Source: Selenomonadales bacterium (GTDB taxonomy: Bacteria > Bacillota > Negativicutes > Sporomusales > UBA7701). Taken from it: DNA of 64,000 nucleotides. Under the pieces are notes generated by a model, which searched no databases, was not told the DNA's origin, and saw nothing but the letters and a program-made list of their open reading frames with translations. The stretch's first letter is position 1. The number at the start of each line of letters is the position of its first letter. Of this stretch, positions 41,746 through 51,653 are shown in pieces. The translations under genes and the position numbers were made by a program. The stretch is from NCBI GenBank assembly GCA_029976065.1, contig JARKNV010000047.1, positions 1-64,000 of the forward strand. Direction: 5' to 3'.

Positions 41746-43992
41746 CTAAATTCCCTCTTCGGTCCGGTAAACTTTGCAGATCATCTGTTTAGCCGGGCAG
41801 CCGAAGCCGAGTTTCCCGATGTGCTTATGCGGGACCAGCGAGTTGATGTTCGATTCCCACACGCCGTACAGGCTGGGCTCTTCGGCCGGTTTCTCGGGGT
41901 ACCACCAGCCGTGCGTGGAATGGACGACCTGCGGGTGGATGGTCGGCACCAGTTTGGCCTTGGCCTTGCATTTGCCGAACATGTTCTCCATTACGACCCA
42001 GTCGCCGTCGATGATGCCGAGCTTTTCGGCGGTGTCGGGATGGATTTCCATTTCGTTGACGGGGTCGATCTCGCGCAGTGTCGAAATCTGCCTGTGCTCG
42101 GAATGGAAGGAGGTGAACTTCCTGGCGCCGGTGGTAAGAACGAGCGGATACTCCTTGAACAGTTCCGGCGTGCTGACCGGGCTGTACGGGGGCTCCTGGA
42201 AGTACGGCAGCGGATCCTCGCCCCACGCCTCGAACAGCGTCGAGGTCAGCTCGACCTGGCCGGTAACCGTGTTGAAGCCGGGCTCGCCGTCGCTGCGGAG
42301 TTTGCCGCTCTCGAACTTGCGGTAATCGTACTTGGGCTGGTAGATGAACTGCTCGCGCAGGTCGTTGAAGTCGATGCCCAGTTCGGGCTTCAGCTGTTTG
42401 GTGAAGAAGTCCTCGACACTGTCGAACGGCCACATATCGGGGTGGAGCCGTTTGCCCAGCTCGATACAGACCTCGATGTCAGACCTGGTGTCGCCGACGC
42501 GGAGGGCCTGGTTGATAGCGCCCAGGAAGACGGCGTTGCGGCCGAAGTGGGTGACGACGACGCCGTCGGCTTCAGCAAAGGTCGGCAGCGGCAGGAAGAC
42601 GTCGCCCAAAGCCATCGCGGTCGGGGTCATGAAGGTATCCTGGATGACGTTGAGTTCCATGCTCTTGAGGGCCTCGTACCAGCGTTTAGGCTGGGCCGAG
42701 CAGGTCGGCGTAAGGAAATTGGAGCTGTTGAACCAGGCCATGCGCAGCCGGTACGGTTTGCCGGACTCGAGGGTATCGAGGGTTTCGTCCGGATGCGTGG
42801 TCGCCATGGCGGTGCTGAGCGCCGGCCATTCCTTGGCGCCGATGCGTTTGTCCCAAAGCTCGGGGGACAGGTTGCGGCGGGTTTCCATACGCCATTTGCC
42901 GAGCAGCGCGGCAGGCGGCCCAAGGGTGATGCCGCCGGGAACGTCGAGGTTGCCGGTGATGGCGCACAGCGACAGGATCGCGTGGCCGAGCTGGACGCCG
43001 TTCGGGTTTTCGTCGACGGCCAGACCCCACTGGATGGCGCCCGGTTTGTTGGTGGCCATGAAACGGGCGACGTCGCGGATTTTCTCCGCCGGTACCCAGG
43101 TGATTTCGGCGACTTTCTCGGGCGGGTATTCCTGGACGCGCTCCTTGAGCTCGTCGAAGCCGTAGCACCAGTTATCGACGAAGTCCTTGTCATACAGCTC
43201 CTCGTTGATGATGACGTTGAGGAAGCCGAGGGCAAGGGCGGCGTCGGTGCCGGGCCGCAGCTGGCAGACGTACTTGGACCGGCTGCCGAGCCAGGTCATC
43301 CGCGGGTCGATCTGGATGAGCTCCGTGCCGCGCTTCATCAGGTCGATAAGCGAGTGGCCGAAGAAGCCGTCCGGGTTGGACATCAGCGGGTTTTTGCCCC
43401 ACTCCATGATCCACTTGGGCTGTACGTAATTCGGGTTGTCGTAACGGTCGGGATAGGTGCCGGCGAAGTCGATCTCCGGATAGCCGGCGCCGAGGATGTA
43501 GTCGGTGATCGAGCAGCGCGGGCCGTAGCAGGACCAGCCGCTCCACGGGTAGCAGACGTTCGGGGTGCCGATCGAGGCGAAGCCGAGCGGATAATAGTAC
43601 AGGCAAGCCTGACGGCCGGTGCCGCCGAACACGACGATCGATTCGGCGCCGTGGTCTTTCTTGAGCTGCTTGATCTTGGGAACGATTATATCCCAGGCTT
43701 CTTCCCAGGAAATCTTCGTCCACTTTTCCTTGCCGCGGTCTTTGGGATCGCGCTTCATCGGCGTGGTAATACGCGAGGGATGATGCACGTATTCCGGCAG
43801 CGTAAGGCAGCGAACGCACAGACGGCCCTGGCTGATGGGATGATCGGGGTCGCCCTCGACCTTTACGAGCTTGCCGTTCTTGACATGCAGCTTCATGCCG
43901 CAGCCTACGGGATGATCACCTGGGGGCGACCAGCCGCAGGTTCTGACGGTATATGAACCGTCCGGGTTTTCGTGTTTCCATTCTTTGTTCAC
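41746..43992 (-). CDS. molybdopterin oxidoreductase catalytic subunit (DMSO-reductase family) 1
   Basis: A 748-residue MopB-family enzyme. The N-terminus has RTCGWSPPGDHPVGCGM and RLCVRC, an unusual Cys spacing for the proximal cluster. EGDPDHPISQGRLC and KWTKISWEEAWDII are family landmarks; WSCYGPRCSI near 155 contains the likely Mo-ligand cysteine. The C-terminal cofactor-binding domain includes VVMENMFGK and HGWWYPEKP. No Tat signal, so it is cytoplasmic. Family includes acetylene hydratase, transhydroxylases and catechol dehydroxylases as well as reductases; the reaction here is unknown. GTG start. Driven by its own sigma-54 promoter. Confidence 0.85.
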   Translation of the reverse strand: MNKEWKHENPDGSYTVRTCGWSPPGDHPVGCGMKLHVKNGKLVKVEGDPDHPISQGRLCVRCLTLPEYVHHPSRITTPMKRDPKDRGKEKWTKISWEEAWDIIVPKIKQLKKDHGAESIVVFGGTGRQACLYYYPLGFASIGTPNVCYPWSGWSCYGPRCSITDYILGAGYPEIDFAGTYPDRYDNPNYVQPKWIMEWGKNPLMSNPDGFFGHSLIDLMKRGTELIQIDPRMTWLGSRSKYVCQLRPGTDAALALGFLNVIINEELYDKDFVDNWCYGFDELKERVQEYPPEKVAEITWVPAEKIRDVARFMATNKPGAIQWGLAVDENPNGVQLGHAILSLCAITGNLDVPGGITLGPPAALLGKWRMETRRNLSPELWDKRIGAKEWPALSTAMATTHPDETLDTLESGKPYRLRMAWFNSSNFLTPTCSAQPKRWYEALKSMELNVIQDTFMTPTAMALGDVFLPLPTFAEADGVVVTHFGRNAVFLGAINQALRVGDTRSDIEVCIELGKRLHPDMWPFDSVEDFFTKQLKPELGIDFNDLREQFIYQPKYDYRKFESGKLRSDGEPGFNTVTGQVELTSTLFEAWGEDPLPYFQEPPYSPVSTPELFKEYPLVLTTGARKFTSFHSEHRQISTLREIDPVNEMEIHPDTAEKLGIIDGDWVVMENMFGKCKAKAKLVPTIHPQVVHSTHGWWYPEKPAEEPSLYGVWESNINSLVPHKHIGKLGFGCPAKQMICKVYRTEEGI

Positions 43993-44177
43993 GATCTCAC
44001 CAACCCTTTCAAGAAACTTGTTTTCTCTTGCTCCGACAAGACTGCGTGGTTAATTCCCCCTCCAAACACCTCCTCCAGGCAGACCCACACCCGGCTTCCC
44101 GCACCAAGGGCGTCTCTAAAGAGGCTGAGCCCGGCCCGGCTATAATATCGTTATTTCTTACATACCAAATATAGACA

Positions 44178-44194
44178 TGCAATATATGTGCCAG
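44178..44194 (-). promoter_or_regulatory. sigma-54 promoter of molybdoenzyme operon 1
   Basis: On the minus strand TGGCACATATATTGCA: -24 GG at 44191-44192, -12 GC at 44179-44180, ten bases between. It points at the gene starting at 43992. Confidence 0.92.
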
Positions 44195-44349
44195 TTTGTA
44201 TAAAAACATCACAATCCGCCATTTTACTGGGCTGGCGGCCATTTTTCCCGGCAATGCCGCCAAGGGCGTTATCTCTTTTTGGGATGCCCCTGTTCCTGCC
44301 AAACCTTTACAAAACAGGCATTAAACCTGTTAATAAGCCAAATCCGGTA

Positions 44350-44375
44350 TTGCGATTGCCAGTGTCATTTTAGGA
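44350..44375. promoter_or_regulatory. conserved upstream element A
   Basis: Plus strand TTGCGATT, GCCAGTGTCATTTT, AGGA. Centre 183 bp from the -12 of the sigma-54 promoter at 44.18 kb. Matches elements B and C in sequence, orientation and distance. Confidence 0.8.
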
Positions 44376-44376
44376 C

Positions 44377-46560
44377 TCACTCCGCCGCCGTCAGGCGGCA
44401 CGGCAAACCGTTATAAGTCGCGGTACCCACCAAGGGATCGGCGGTTTCGTAATCGGCGTTCGTCAGAACGTTGGCGTTGGCGACCCACATACCGCCGAGG
44501 CCCGGCTCGGACGGCGCCGTCTCCGGATACCACCAGCCATACTCGACACTCACCGTATCGTCGCACATCGTTGCGACCTTCAGCGTAAAGCGGGCCCGGC
44601 CCCGTTCCGTTTCCACCCACACCGCGCTGCCGTCCGCCAGCCCCAGCCGGTCGGCCGTCGCCGCGCTCACCTCGGCCTGCGGCTCGGGGTGGACGGCCCG
44701 CAACATGTCGAACTGGCGGAAGCTTGAGGCGAAATATGGCTGAACCCGCGCCCCCGTGATCAGCGACAGCGGAAAATCCGGCTGCCTGGCCGCCGGCGTT
44801 TTCGGCACAGGCAGCGGCTCGCCGCCGAGCTCGGCCAGCACGCCGCTGTAAAGCTCCACCTTGCCGCTCGCCGTGGCGAACCCTTCCGGCAGCCCCGTCC
44901 GCTCATCCACCCGCTCGTATTTACGGTACTCGGGCGGCAGCGTATACAGGCCGGTCCGGCAAAAATCCTCCCACGTCCAGCCGGTCGGCGCCAAGCTGTC
45001 CGCCAGCGCCGCCTGGAAGCTCTCCCACGGCCAGAACTCCTCCTGGCCGAGCCTCATGCCGAGCCCCCGCCAGAAATCGAAATCGGGGCGGCGCTCGTAA
45101 TACGGCTCGACCGCCTTTTCCCCTCCGTACGCCAGATTGGACGTCCCCGCCTTCGTCTCCAGCAGCGGCCGCTCCAGCGCCCCGGCGCTCGGCAGCACAT
45201 AATCCGCCAGCATCGCCGTCGGCGTCGGAAAAAGCTCCAGCACCACCAGCAGATCGAGGCTCTTCAGCGCCTCGTACACCAGGCGGCTGTCCGCCTGGGT
45301 CAGCAGCGGATTCGTAGCCATCACGATCAGCGACCGGACCGGGTAAGGCTCGCCGGTCAGCATCGCCCGCCACACCAGATTGGGCTGGGCCGACGTCAGA
45401 TAGCGCATCGGCAGCCGCTTGCCGTGGCGGAGCGTATCCTCGCGTACGCGGTCGTAGCCCGCGTACGACTGCAGCCGCAACTTGCCGAGCTGCTTGCTCC
45501 GCGTCTCGGCCGGCAGCCGGTCGCTCAGCTCAAGGTCCAGCTCGGGGATGAAATCAGGCATCTCGGTGATATGGGAAGCGCCCGGCGCATCAAGATTGCC
45601 GGTGATCGCTCTTATCGCGGCCAGCGCCCGTTGAGTCGGGAAACTGTTCGGGCCGATCTGGTCGATGCCCCGGCCGGAAAACAGCGTCGCCGGGGAATTG
45701 CGCGCAAACAGGCGGGCGGCCTCGACCACCTTCTCCGCCGGCACGCCGGTAACGCCCGCCACATAAGGCGGCGAAAACCGCGCCGTCAACTCCGCCAGGC
45801 GCTCGAACCCGTTGCACCACCTGGTGACAAACACCTCGTCATACAACTTCTCGGCCACAATCACGCCCAGCAGGCCCATGGCCAGCACCGCGTCCGTACC
45901 CGGCCGCACCGGCAGCCACAGCGTCGCCAGCTCAGCCGTCCGCGTCCGCCGCGGATCGACGACAATCAGCGGCTTCCCTGTCCGACTGAAATTCAGCAGC
46001 TGGCGCCAGAGCAGCGAATTGTCCGACTCCGCCGGATTGGTGCCCCAAAACAGCGCCGCGCCGGTAATCTCTGGGTCCAGCTCGCTCTCGATCGTCCACC
46101 CGTAGGTCAGTGAGTTGACCAAGGTGGCCGGATTCCAGCATATCTGGCCGATTCCCACATTGTTGGGGCTGCCGAAAAGATTCAAAAAGCGGTGCAGCGG
46201 CCAGAAAACGGCATGAGGGCCGCCGATGCAGGTCGCCAGCATCTCCGGCCCGTAGCGCTCCTTCAGCTGCGCGAGCTTCGCCGCGATTTCGTCCAGCGCC
46301 TCGTCCCACGACAGGCGTTGCCACTGTCCGCTCCCCCGCTCGCCCTTGCGCTTCAGCGGGAAATTCACCCTCTGGGGATGATCGATAAACTCCTCGGCCA
46401 CCCGCCACCGCCGGCACCCGCGCTGGATGGACGGATCACCGGGATACTGGGACGGATCGGGTTCGACCTTCACCAGCCGCCCGCCGGCCACCGTCGCCTT
46501 AAGGCCGCACTGGTAGCCGCAGAAACGGCAGTTGGTCCGCACACATTTCTCCTGCGCCAT
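44377..46560 (-). CDS. molybdopterin oxidoreductase catalytic subunit 2
   Basis: About 727 residues. The proximal 4Fe-4S motif is TNCRFCGYQCGLKA with CRRWR later. WQRLSWDEALDEIAAKL, GSPNNVGIGQICWNPATL (candidate Mo-ligand region near 150) and ALFWGTNPAESDN are MopB landmarks; EYGWWYPETAPSEPG is in the C-terminal dinucleotide-binding domain. No Tat signal. ATG 46560 follows AAGGA; the frame to 46674 is longer without support. It is the last gene of the seven-gene sigma-54 operon starting at the OFA transporter, immediately after the radical SAM gene. Substrate unknown. Confidence 0.83.
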   Translation of the reverse strand: MAQEKCVRTNCRFCGYQCGLKATVAGGRLVKVEPDPSQYPGDPSIQRGCRRWRVAEEFIDHPQRVNFPLKRKGERGSGQWQRLSWDEALDEIAAKLAQLKERYGPEMLATCIGGPHAVFWPLHRFLNLFGSPNNVGIGQICWNPATLVNSLTYGWTIESELDPEITGAALFWGTNPAESDNSLLWRQLLNFSRTGKPLIVVDPRRTRTAELATLWLPVRPGTDAVLAMGLLGVIVAEKLYDEVFVTRWCNGFERLAELTARFSPPYVAGVTGVPAEKVVEAARLFARNSPATLFSGRGIDQIGPNSFPTQRALAAIRAITGNLDAPGASHITEMPDFIPELDLELSDRLPAETRSKQLGKLRLQSYAGYDRVREDTLRHGKRLPMRYLTSAQPNLVWRAMLTGEPYPVRSLIVMATNPLLTQADSRLVYEALKSLDLLVVLELFPTPTAMLADYVLPSAGALERPLLETKAGTSNLAYGGEKAVEPYYERRPDFDFWRGLGMRLGQEEFWPWESFQAALADSLAPTGWTWEDFCRTGLYTLPPEYRKYERVDERTGLPEGFATASGKVELYSGVLAELGGEPLPVPKTPAARQPDFPLSLITGARVQPYFASSFRQFDMLRAVHPEPQAEVSAATADRLGLADGSAVWVETERGRARFTLKVATMCDDTVSVEYGWWYPETAPSEPGLGGMWVANANVLTNADYETADPLVGTATYNGLPCRLTAAE

Positions 46561-46580
46561 ATCCTTGCCCCTGCTATGTT

Positions 46581-47876
46581 TTATTTGCCTAGTCTGTTCC
46601 CGGCCGAATCGGTCAGCTGGAAAACGCAAAAGGGAACCATCCGTCCGTCCGTCCCGGCCACGAGCATGCTGCACTCCCGCAAGCGGGCAAGGTCGAAGCT
46701 GTTGGCGTCCATAAAATTCATCACAATGATCGACAAACCCGGGCCAAGCTCGGGAAACCGCTCGGCGGCGATATCCCAGAACACCGACCCCTGGGGGCTG
46801 TCCGGGTTATGATAACTGACGTACTCGTCCCGGGTAATCAGCCGCGTCAGCGGCGTCAACCGCCCCTGCTTCTCGACGAGATACGTCGCCGCATCGCACA
46901 CCGGCGAACTCGCCAGCGGCCACAGGTCGTAAGGTTCCAGCAGACCGTGGCTTTGCGCGGCCAGCATGAACGCCACATCCCCCATCGTCAGCCGCTTCTC
47001 GGGGGTAACCTCGAACCGCCCCGAACCGAAAGCCGGCTGATAAGCGATGCCGACAACCGTGTCGCGGTTTTCCAGGGCAAAATCCAGCACCGCCCCCATC
47101 TGGTCGTCATTGATGCCGCCGATGACCGTCATCGCCAGCACCACCTGCACGCCGGCCGCCCGGCAGTTCTCGATCGCCCGGCGCTTCAGCGCCAGCAGAT
47201 TTTCGCCGCGGATCTGCTCGTACACCGCGCCGCTGAGGCCGTCGAACTGCAGATAAATGCCGCTGATCCCCGCCGCCGTCAGCTGTCCTACATAGCCGGG
47301 ATCATTGGCGATAACCACGCCGTTGGTATTCACCTCGATGGCGTTGAAGCCGACCCTCCGCCCCAGGCGCACGATCTCCGCCAGATCCTCGCGAATCGTC
47401 GGCTCGCCGCCGGTCAACTGGATACTCGTCTCAGGCCCCGTCCGCGCCATCACCGCCCGGAAAGTCGCCTCGATCGTCGCGAGATCGGGATCGGCCGGCG
47501 CGGTCCGCGCCGACCCGGCCGCCATGAAACAGACCGGGCAGCGCAGATTGCAGCGATGGGTCAGTTCGAGCTCCACCAGCGTCGGCTTGCGAAGATGGGA
47601 CGTGCAGGGTCCGCAGTCCCGCGGGCAGCCCTTCTGCGGCGCCGAAGGCTTCTGCGGACGATGGTAGGGAAACTCGAAAGAATTCATCCACTTGTAATGG
47701 ACGGCATCCGGCCACAGGTAATTCTTGAACATCCCGTGCTCGGGACAGGCCTTCTCCTGATACACGGCCCGTCCCTCGGTCACGACCTGCGCGGGGATAA
47801 CCCGCAGGCACTTCGGACAGAGACTCTCGGTCTGCTTCAATATTGTTACAGTTGAGATGGATTCGGTCGCTTCCAT
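46581..47876 (-). CDS. radical SAM protein with N-terminal Cys-rich region (paralog of 3.7-5.0 kb)
   Basis: A 431-residue radical SAM enzyme. CNLRCPVC (about 110-117) is the CX3CX2C cluster motif; ESLCPKCLRV, KACPEHGMF and GCPRDCGPCTSH form the same N-terminal metal-binding pattern as the Trs-type protein at 3677-5041. IQLTGGEPTIREDL is the conserved GGE motif. The C-terminus has SPVCDAATYLV and REC. It sits between the NrfD subunit and the second molybdoenzyme, so it probably builds or modifies a cofactor or product of that system. The reaction is not known. Confidence 0.85.
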   Translation of the reverse strand: MEATESISTVTILKQTESLCPKCLRVIPAQVVTEGRAVYQEKACPEHGMFKNYLWPDAVHYKWMNSFEFPYHRPQKPSAPQKGCPRDCGPCTSHLRKPTLVELELTHRCNLRCPVCFMAAGSARTAPADPDLATIEATFRAVMARTGPETSIQLTGGEPTIREDLAEIVRLGRRVGFNAIEVNTNGVVIANDPGYVGQLTAAGISGIYLQFDGLSGAVYEQIRGENLLALKRRAIENCRAAGVQVVLAMTVIGGINDDQMGAVLDFALENRDTVVGIAYQPAFGSGRFEVTPEKRLTMGDVAFMLAAQSHGLLEPYDLWPLASSPVCDAATYLVEKQGRLTPLTRLITRDEYVSYHNPDSPQGSVFWDIAAERFPELGPGLSIIVMNFMDANSFDLARLRECSMLVAGTDGRMVPFCVFQLTDSAGNRLGK

Positions 47877-47917
47877 GGCAAGTCTCCTGACGGTAGCTTA
47901 TTTGCGTGGCCTCCCGG

Positions 47918-48844
47918 TCACTTGACGTTCCAGGCCTTCAGAAAAGCCTCGTCGCCGTGCGGCAGGCGCGACCGGTACTTCGCCTCGCCCGGCAGCCAGG
48001 TCCGGTCGGCGCCGCCGGCGTATACCACCAGATTCCGCATCACCAGCCCGCCCAATAGAGCCAGCACCGCGGCCGCGGCCTGCACGACCGCCGACGGCAC
48101 CAGCGCCGCCGCCAGCGGCAGCACCGTGCCCACCAGGATGAAAATGAAGTTGAACACCGCGGAATACTCGCCGCAGATCAGCCGCCCGGCGGCGGTAGCC
48201 TCGGCCTCCGTCCCGCTGCGTTTCACCCACAGGTAACTGAACCACAGCAACAGCTGCACGGCCGACAGCGCGGCGATAATCGCCGGAAAGCCGCCGAGCA
48301 CGCCGGGAGCCTTCGCCGGCGCCACGACGAAGCCGCACAGGAAGTGGGCCGCGAACGCCGTCACCAGCGAAGAAGTCAGGAACAACGCCGTCATCCCCGG
48401 GCCCGCCCACAGCGGCCGGCCTTTAAGCCTGCCCAGCAAGACGCCGGGGTAAGTGGCCACAACCAGGCCGGTCACGATCATGAACGCCGCCACCAGTTGG
48501 CGGAGCAGCGCCGCGCCGCTCCAGGGGAAAACGGTGAACGAAAACGTCGTATAAACCAGGCCGGCGCCGATCGCCAGCGACATCACCCAGGCGCCCACCG
48601 TCAGAATCGCCTTGGGGTTCATGAACACCCGCCACGACTGGAAGGGGCGGCCGAGTTCGAAGATCAGCAGCCCCGACCCCAGGGCCATAAAAGCCGCCCC
48701 GAGGAAGCTCGCCAGCGCCGAAGTCCGGCCCTCGCCGGCGAACAGGTCGGTAATCCCGGCGATCAGCAGCATCGCGCCGCCCATGCCGGCAAAAAAGAAA
48801 TCGACGGCCAGCATCCAGCCCCAGCCTTCATGCTTTTGACTCAT
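47918..48844 (-). CDS. NrfD/PsrC-like membrane anchor subunit
   Basis: A 308-residue integral membrane protein with about eight to nine helices (for example FFFAGMGGAMLLIAGITDLF, then FLGAAFMALGSGLLIFELG). NrfD family members exchange electrons with menaquinol and pair with an NrfC-like Fe-S protein and a MopB catalytic subunit, as in polysulfide or DMSO reductase. Those partners are encoded directly upstream. In the same operon as the transporters; the pair 48857-49402 and 49404-51638 form the likely three-subunit complex. Confidence 0.88.
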   Translation of the reverse strand: MSQKHEGWGWMLAVDFFFAGMGGAMLLIAGITDLFAGEGRTSALASFLGAAFMALGSGLLIFELGRPFQSWRVFMNPKAILTVGAWVMSLAIGAGLVYTTFSFTVFPWSGAALLRQLVAAFMIVTGLVVATYPGVLLGRLKGRPLWAGPGMTALFLTSSLVTAFAAHFLCGFVVAPAKAPGVLGGFPAIIAALSAVQLLLWFSYLWVKRSGTEAEATAAGRLICGEYSAVFNFIFILVGTVLPLAAALVPSAVVQAAAAVLALLGGLVMRNLVVYAGGADRTWLPGEAKYRSRLPHGDEAFLKAWNVK

Positions 48845-48856
48845 CAGCTCCGCCTC

Positions 48857-49402
48857 CTATCCGTAAATGTAAAACGCGTAAGGCTCGGTGCCCAGCTCCT
48901 GCAGCAGGCGCACCGTCCGCTCGCCGTTTACCAGTTTGTATACCTCGCTCGTCGGATCGTCCAGATCGCCGAAAGTGCGGGCCTTCTGATGGCACGTCAG
49001 CACGCAGTACGGCAGCTTGCCTACATCGACACGGTCCTTGCAGAAATCGCACTTCTGCACCGCCCCCGTCGCGTGGTTCTTCGTGCGGGCCCCGTAGGGA
49101 CAGGCCATCACGCACGCCAGGCAGCCCACGCACTTTTTGTCCTCCACGAACACGATCCCGTCCTCCCGCCGCTGGGAAGCGCCGGTCGGGCAGGCATCCA
49201 CGCACGGCGGGTTGTCGCAGTGCATGCAGATCAGCGGCAGATGCACCATGTTGACATGGGGGTACACGCCGGTCGGGCCCACGGTCGTAACCGGGTTGTA
49301 GATCATATCCACCGGCAGCTCATTCTTCGTCCGGCAGGCCACCGTGCAAGAATGGCAGCCGATACACTTCCGGGTGTCGAAAACCATCGCATAGCGTGCC
49401 AT
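48857..49402 (-). CDS. NrfC/DmsB-like Fe-S subunit (four 4Fe-4S clusters)
   Basis: A 181-residue ferredoxin-like protein with the full set of four Cys groups: CIGCHSCTVACRTKNE, CMHCDNPPCVDACPTGA, CVGCLACVMACPYGA and CDFCKDR..CVLTCHQKA. It carries electrons between the NrfD subunit and the catalytic subunit. It lies 2 bases after the catalytic gene and 12 bases before nrfD. No signal peptide, so the complex faces the cytoplasm unless carried by a partner. Confidence 0.92.
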   Translation of the reverse strand: MARYAMVFDTRKCIGCHSCTVACRTKNELPVDMIYNPVTTVGPTGVYPHVNMVHLPLICMHCDNPPCVDACPTGASQRREDGIVFVEDKKCVGCLACVMACPYGARTKNHATGAVQKCDFCKDRVDVGKLPYCVLTCHQKARTFGDLDDPTSEVYKLVNGERTVRLLQELGTEPYAFYIYG

Positions 49403-49403
49403 C

Positions 49404-51638
49404 TTACTTGCCCTCCTTCGCGCCGTCTACCTTGTAAACCCGGCACAACAGACCCCGGTTGGCCCACGTCCCGCTCATCGGGTCGCAATGCTCGTCGGCG
49501 GTGCTTGTCAGCACATTGGTGTTCGCCTCCAGGCAGCCGCCCAGCTCAGGCTCGGTCATACTCCGCTCGGGGTACCACCAGCCGCGCTCGGTCACAACCA
49601 CTTTGGGGGCGACCCCCTGCGTCAGCGCCGCCTTCTGCTTCACGCGGCCGCGGCGCGTCTCGATCCACACCCAATCGCCCTCGGCGATGCCCAACTCGGC
49701 CGCTGTCGCCGGGTTGAGCTCCACACGCGGCTCGTGGCGCAGGAACCGCAGCTCCTTGATCTGGAAATGCTCGGAATGGTGGAAGGGCATAAACCCGTTG
49801 CCGGTCGTCAGCACCAGCGGGAACTCCTTCGCCAGCTCCGGATCGTCCTCCTCGTTCTCCGCCGGGCCTATATACTCGGGCAGCGGCGGATAGCCGAGCT
49901 CCTTCAGCGTCGTCGAATACAGCTCCACCTTCCCCGACGGGGTGCCGAAACCGATCCGCTTATACTTGAAATACTCCCGTTCCGGGAAATGGAAACGATA
50001 CAAGTCGACGAACTCGTCATAACTCTCCGTGCCGTAACCCAGCGGCTCGAGACGGTAATGGTACACATCCTCCACCGTCTCCCACGGCCAATGCTCCGCC
50101 TGGCCGAGACACAGCCCCAGATCGCGCCAGAAATTATAATCGTTGCGCCGCTCGTACATCGGCTGGATGGCCCGCTGCGACGCCAGCAGAAAATCGGCGC
50201 AGCCGTAGGAATTCGTGATCGTCGGCCGCTCCAGCGCGCCGGCGATCGGCAGCACATAATCGGACAGCGCCGCCGTCGGCGTCATCCAGTACTCACACGT
50301 CACCATAAATTCGACCTTGCGCAGCGCCTCCAACGTCGTCTTGCTCTGGCCGTACGAATTCACCGGGTTGGTGGCCGACACCAACAGCGCCCTGATCTGA
50401 TAAGGCTCGCCCGTCAGGATGGCGTTCCACACACTCGGCGGATGAGCCTCGCACATCCACTCCGCGGTCGGCGCCTTGCCCCAGTGCTTCTTCGCCAACT
50501 CGGCGATCTTGCTGTAGCCCGGCCACGTCACCAGCTTGTAGCGGTCGGCGCCGATCTGCTTCGCCTTCTGCTCCTCGGGCAGCATATCGTTGGCCTCCAT
50601 CTCCTCGTCGGTGATGGAATCCTGGCTCGGGCCGGTCAGCAAATCCGACCCCGGGCAATCCAGGTTGCCCGTCACCGCCCGCAGCAGGGCGCGGGCTTGC
50701 ATCGCCGCCCCCGACGACTTGCCGAGCTGGTCGATCGCCACCCCCCACTGGATATTGCCCGGCTTGTTGGTCGCGTACATATAAGCGCTCTCGCGGATCT
50801 GCTCCGGCGTCAGCCAGGTAAGCGGCGCCGCCCACTCCGGCGTGTACTGCTCGATATGATCGGCCAGTTCGCCGAACCCTTCGCAGTATTCGGTCACGAA
50901 CTCCGGATCGTACAGCCCCTCCGTAATGATCACGTTCAGCCACGCCAAAGCCAGCGCCAGGTCGGCGCCCGGCCTGATCGGCAGCCACATATCCGCCTTC
51001 GCCGCCGTCTCCGTGAAACGCGGGTCGATCACGATCACCTTCAGCCCCTTGGCCTGCAGCTCGCGGATATGGTGCATCTCCGGCATGCTCGACGCGCCGG
51101 GGTTCTGGCCCCACAGCACCAGACAGCGGCTCTGGCCCAGATCCAGGTCGAACGGGCACCAGCCGTAAATCGCCGTCTCCACCATAAACGTGGGAATCCA
51201 GCATAAATGGGAATTGTGGAAACAGTTCGGGCTGCCGAAAATATTCATGAACCGGCGGCGCGCCCAGTCATCGGTACGCGACGTCCCTCCGGCCGTCGCC
51301 ACAGCCTCCGCACCATACTGATCGCGGATCTCCGCCAGCTTGGCGGCGATCTCGTTCAGCGCCTGCTCCCAGGAAATCTGCTCCCATTTGCCCTCGCCGC
51401 GCTTGCCGACGCGCTTGAGCGGATAATTGATCCGCTCCGGATGGTCGAGGTGCTTCAGGGCGATATTGCCCCGGCAGCACAGCCCGCCCTCGTTGGTCGG
51501 GAAACTCGGATCACCCTCGATCTCCAGCACCCGGCCGTCCTTGACATACGCCAGCACGCCGCAGTTCTGGTGGCAGAAGTAACAGCACGACTTCTTGACC
51601 TCAATGCCTTCTTGTTCCAAATCGATGCTCTTGCTCAT
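49404..51638 (-). CDS. molybdopterin oxidoreductase catalytic subunit 3
   Basis: A 744-residue MopB enzyme. 4Fe-4S motif SCCYFCHQNCGVLA with GLCCRGN; EGDPSFPTNEGGLC; KWEQISWEQALNEIAAKL; SHLCWIPTFMVE near 145 (likely Mo-ligand region) and VLWGQNPGASSM. The C-terminal GWWYPERSMTEPELGG is shared with subunits 1 and 2. With the four-cluster Fe-S subunit and NrfD downstream it forms a quinol-coupled reductase-type complex. No Tat signal. It resembles subunit 2 in layout but has its own Fe-S and membrane partners. Substrate unknown. Confidence 0.87.
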   Translation of the reverse strand: MSKSIDLEQEGIEVKKSCCYFCHQNCGVLAYVKDGRVLEIEGDPSFPTNEGGLCCRGNIALKHLDHPERINYPLKRVGKRGEGKWEQISWEQALNEIAAKLAEIRDQYGAEAVATAGGTSRTDDWARRRFMNIFGSPNCFHNSHLCWIPTFMVETAIYGWCPFDLDLGQSRCLVLWGQNPGASSMPEMHHIRELQAKGLKVIVIDPRFTETAAKADMWLPIRPGADLALALAWLNVIITEGLYDPEFVTEYCEGFGELADHIEQYTPEWAAPLTWLTPEQIRESAYMYATNKPGNIQWGVAIDQLGKSSGAAMQARALLRAVTGNLDCPGSDLLTGPSQDSITDEEMEANDMLPEEQKAKQIGADRYKLVTWPGYSKIAELAKKHWGKAPTAEWMCEAHPPSVWNAILTGEPYQIRALLVSATNPVNSYGQSKTTLEALRKVEFMVTCEYWMTPTAALSDYVLPIAGALERPTITNSYGCADFLLASQRAIQPMYERRNDYNFWRDLGLCLGQAEHWPWETVEDVYHYRLEPLGYGTESYDEFVDLYRFHFPEREYFKYKRIGFGTPSGKVELYSTTLKELGYPPLPEYIGPAENEEDDPELAKEFPLVLTTGNGFMPFHHSEHFQIKELRFLRHEPRVELNPATAAELGIAEGDWVWIETRRGRVKQKAALTQGVAPKVVVTERGWWYPERSMTEPELGGCLEANTNVLTSTADEHCDPMSGTWANRGLLCRVYKVDGAKEGK

Positions 51639-51653
51639 AATGCCCCCCTTGCT

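Noticed and set aside
41821-43956. 711-codon plus-strand frame opposite the molybdoenzyme gene
   Set aside because: Shadow of a clear MopB gene with conserved cofactor motifs.
3677-51638. Selenocysteine in the radical SAM or molybdenum enzymes
   Set aside because: Frames are continuous with Cys at the expected places; no in-frame TGA followed by a hairpin was needed.
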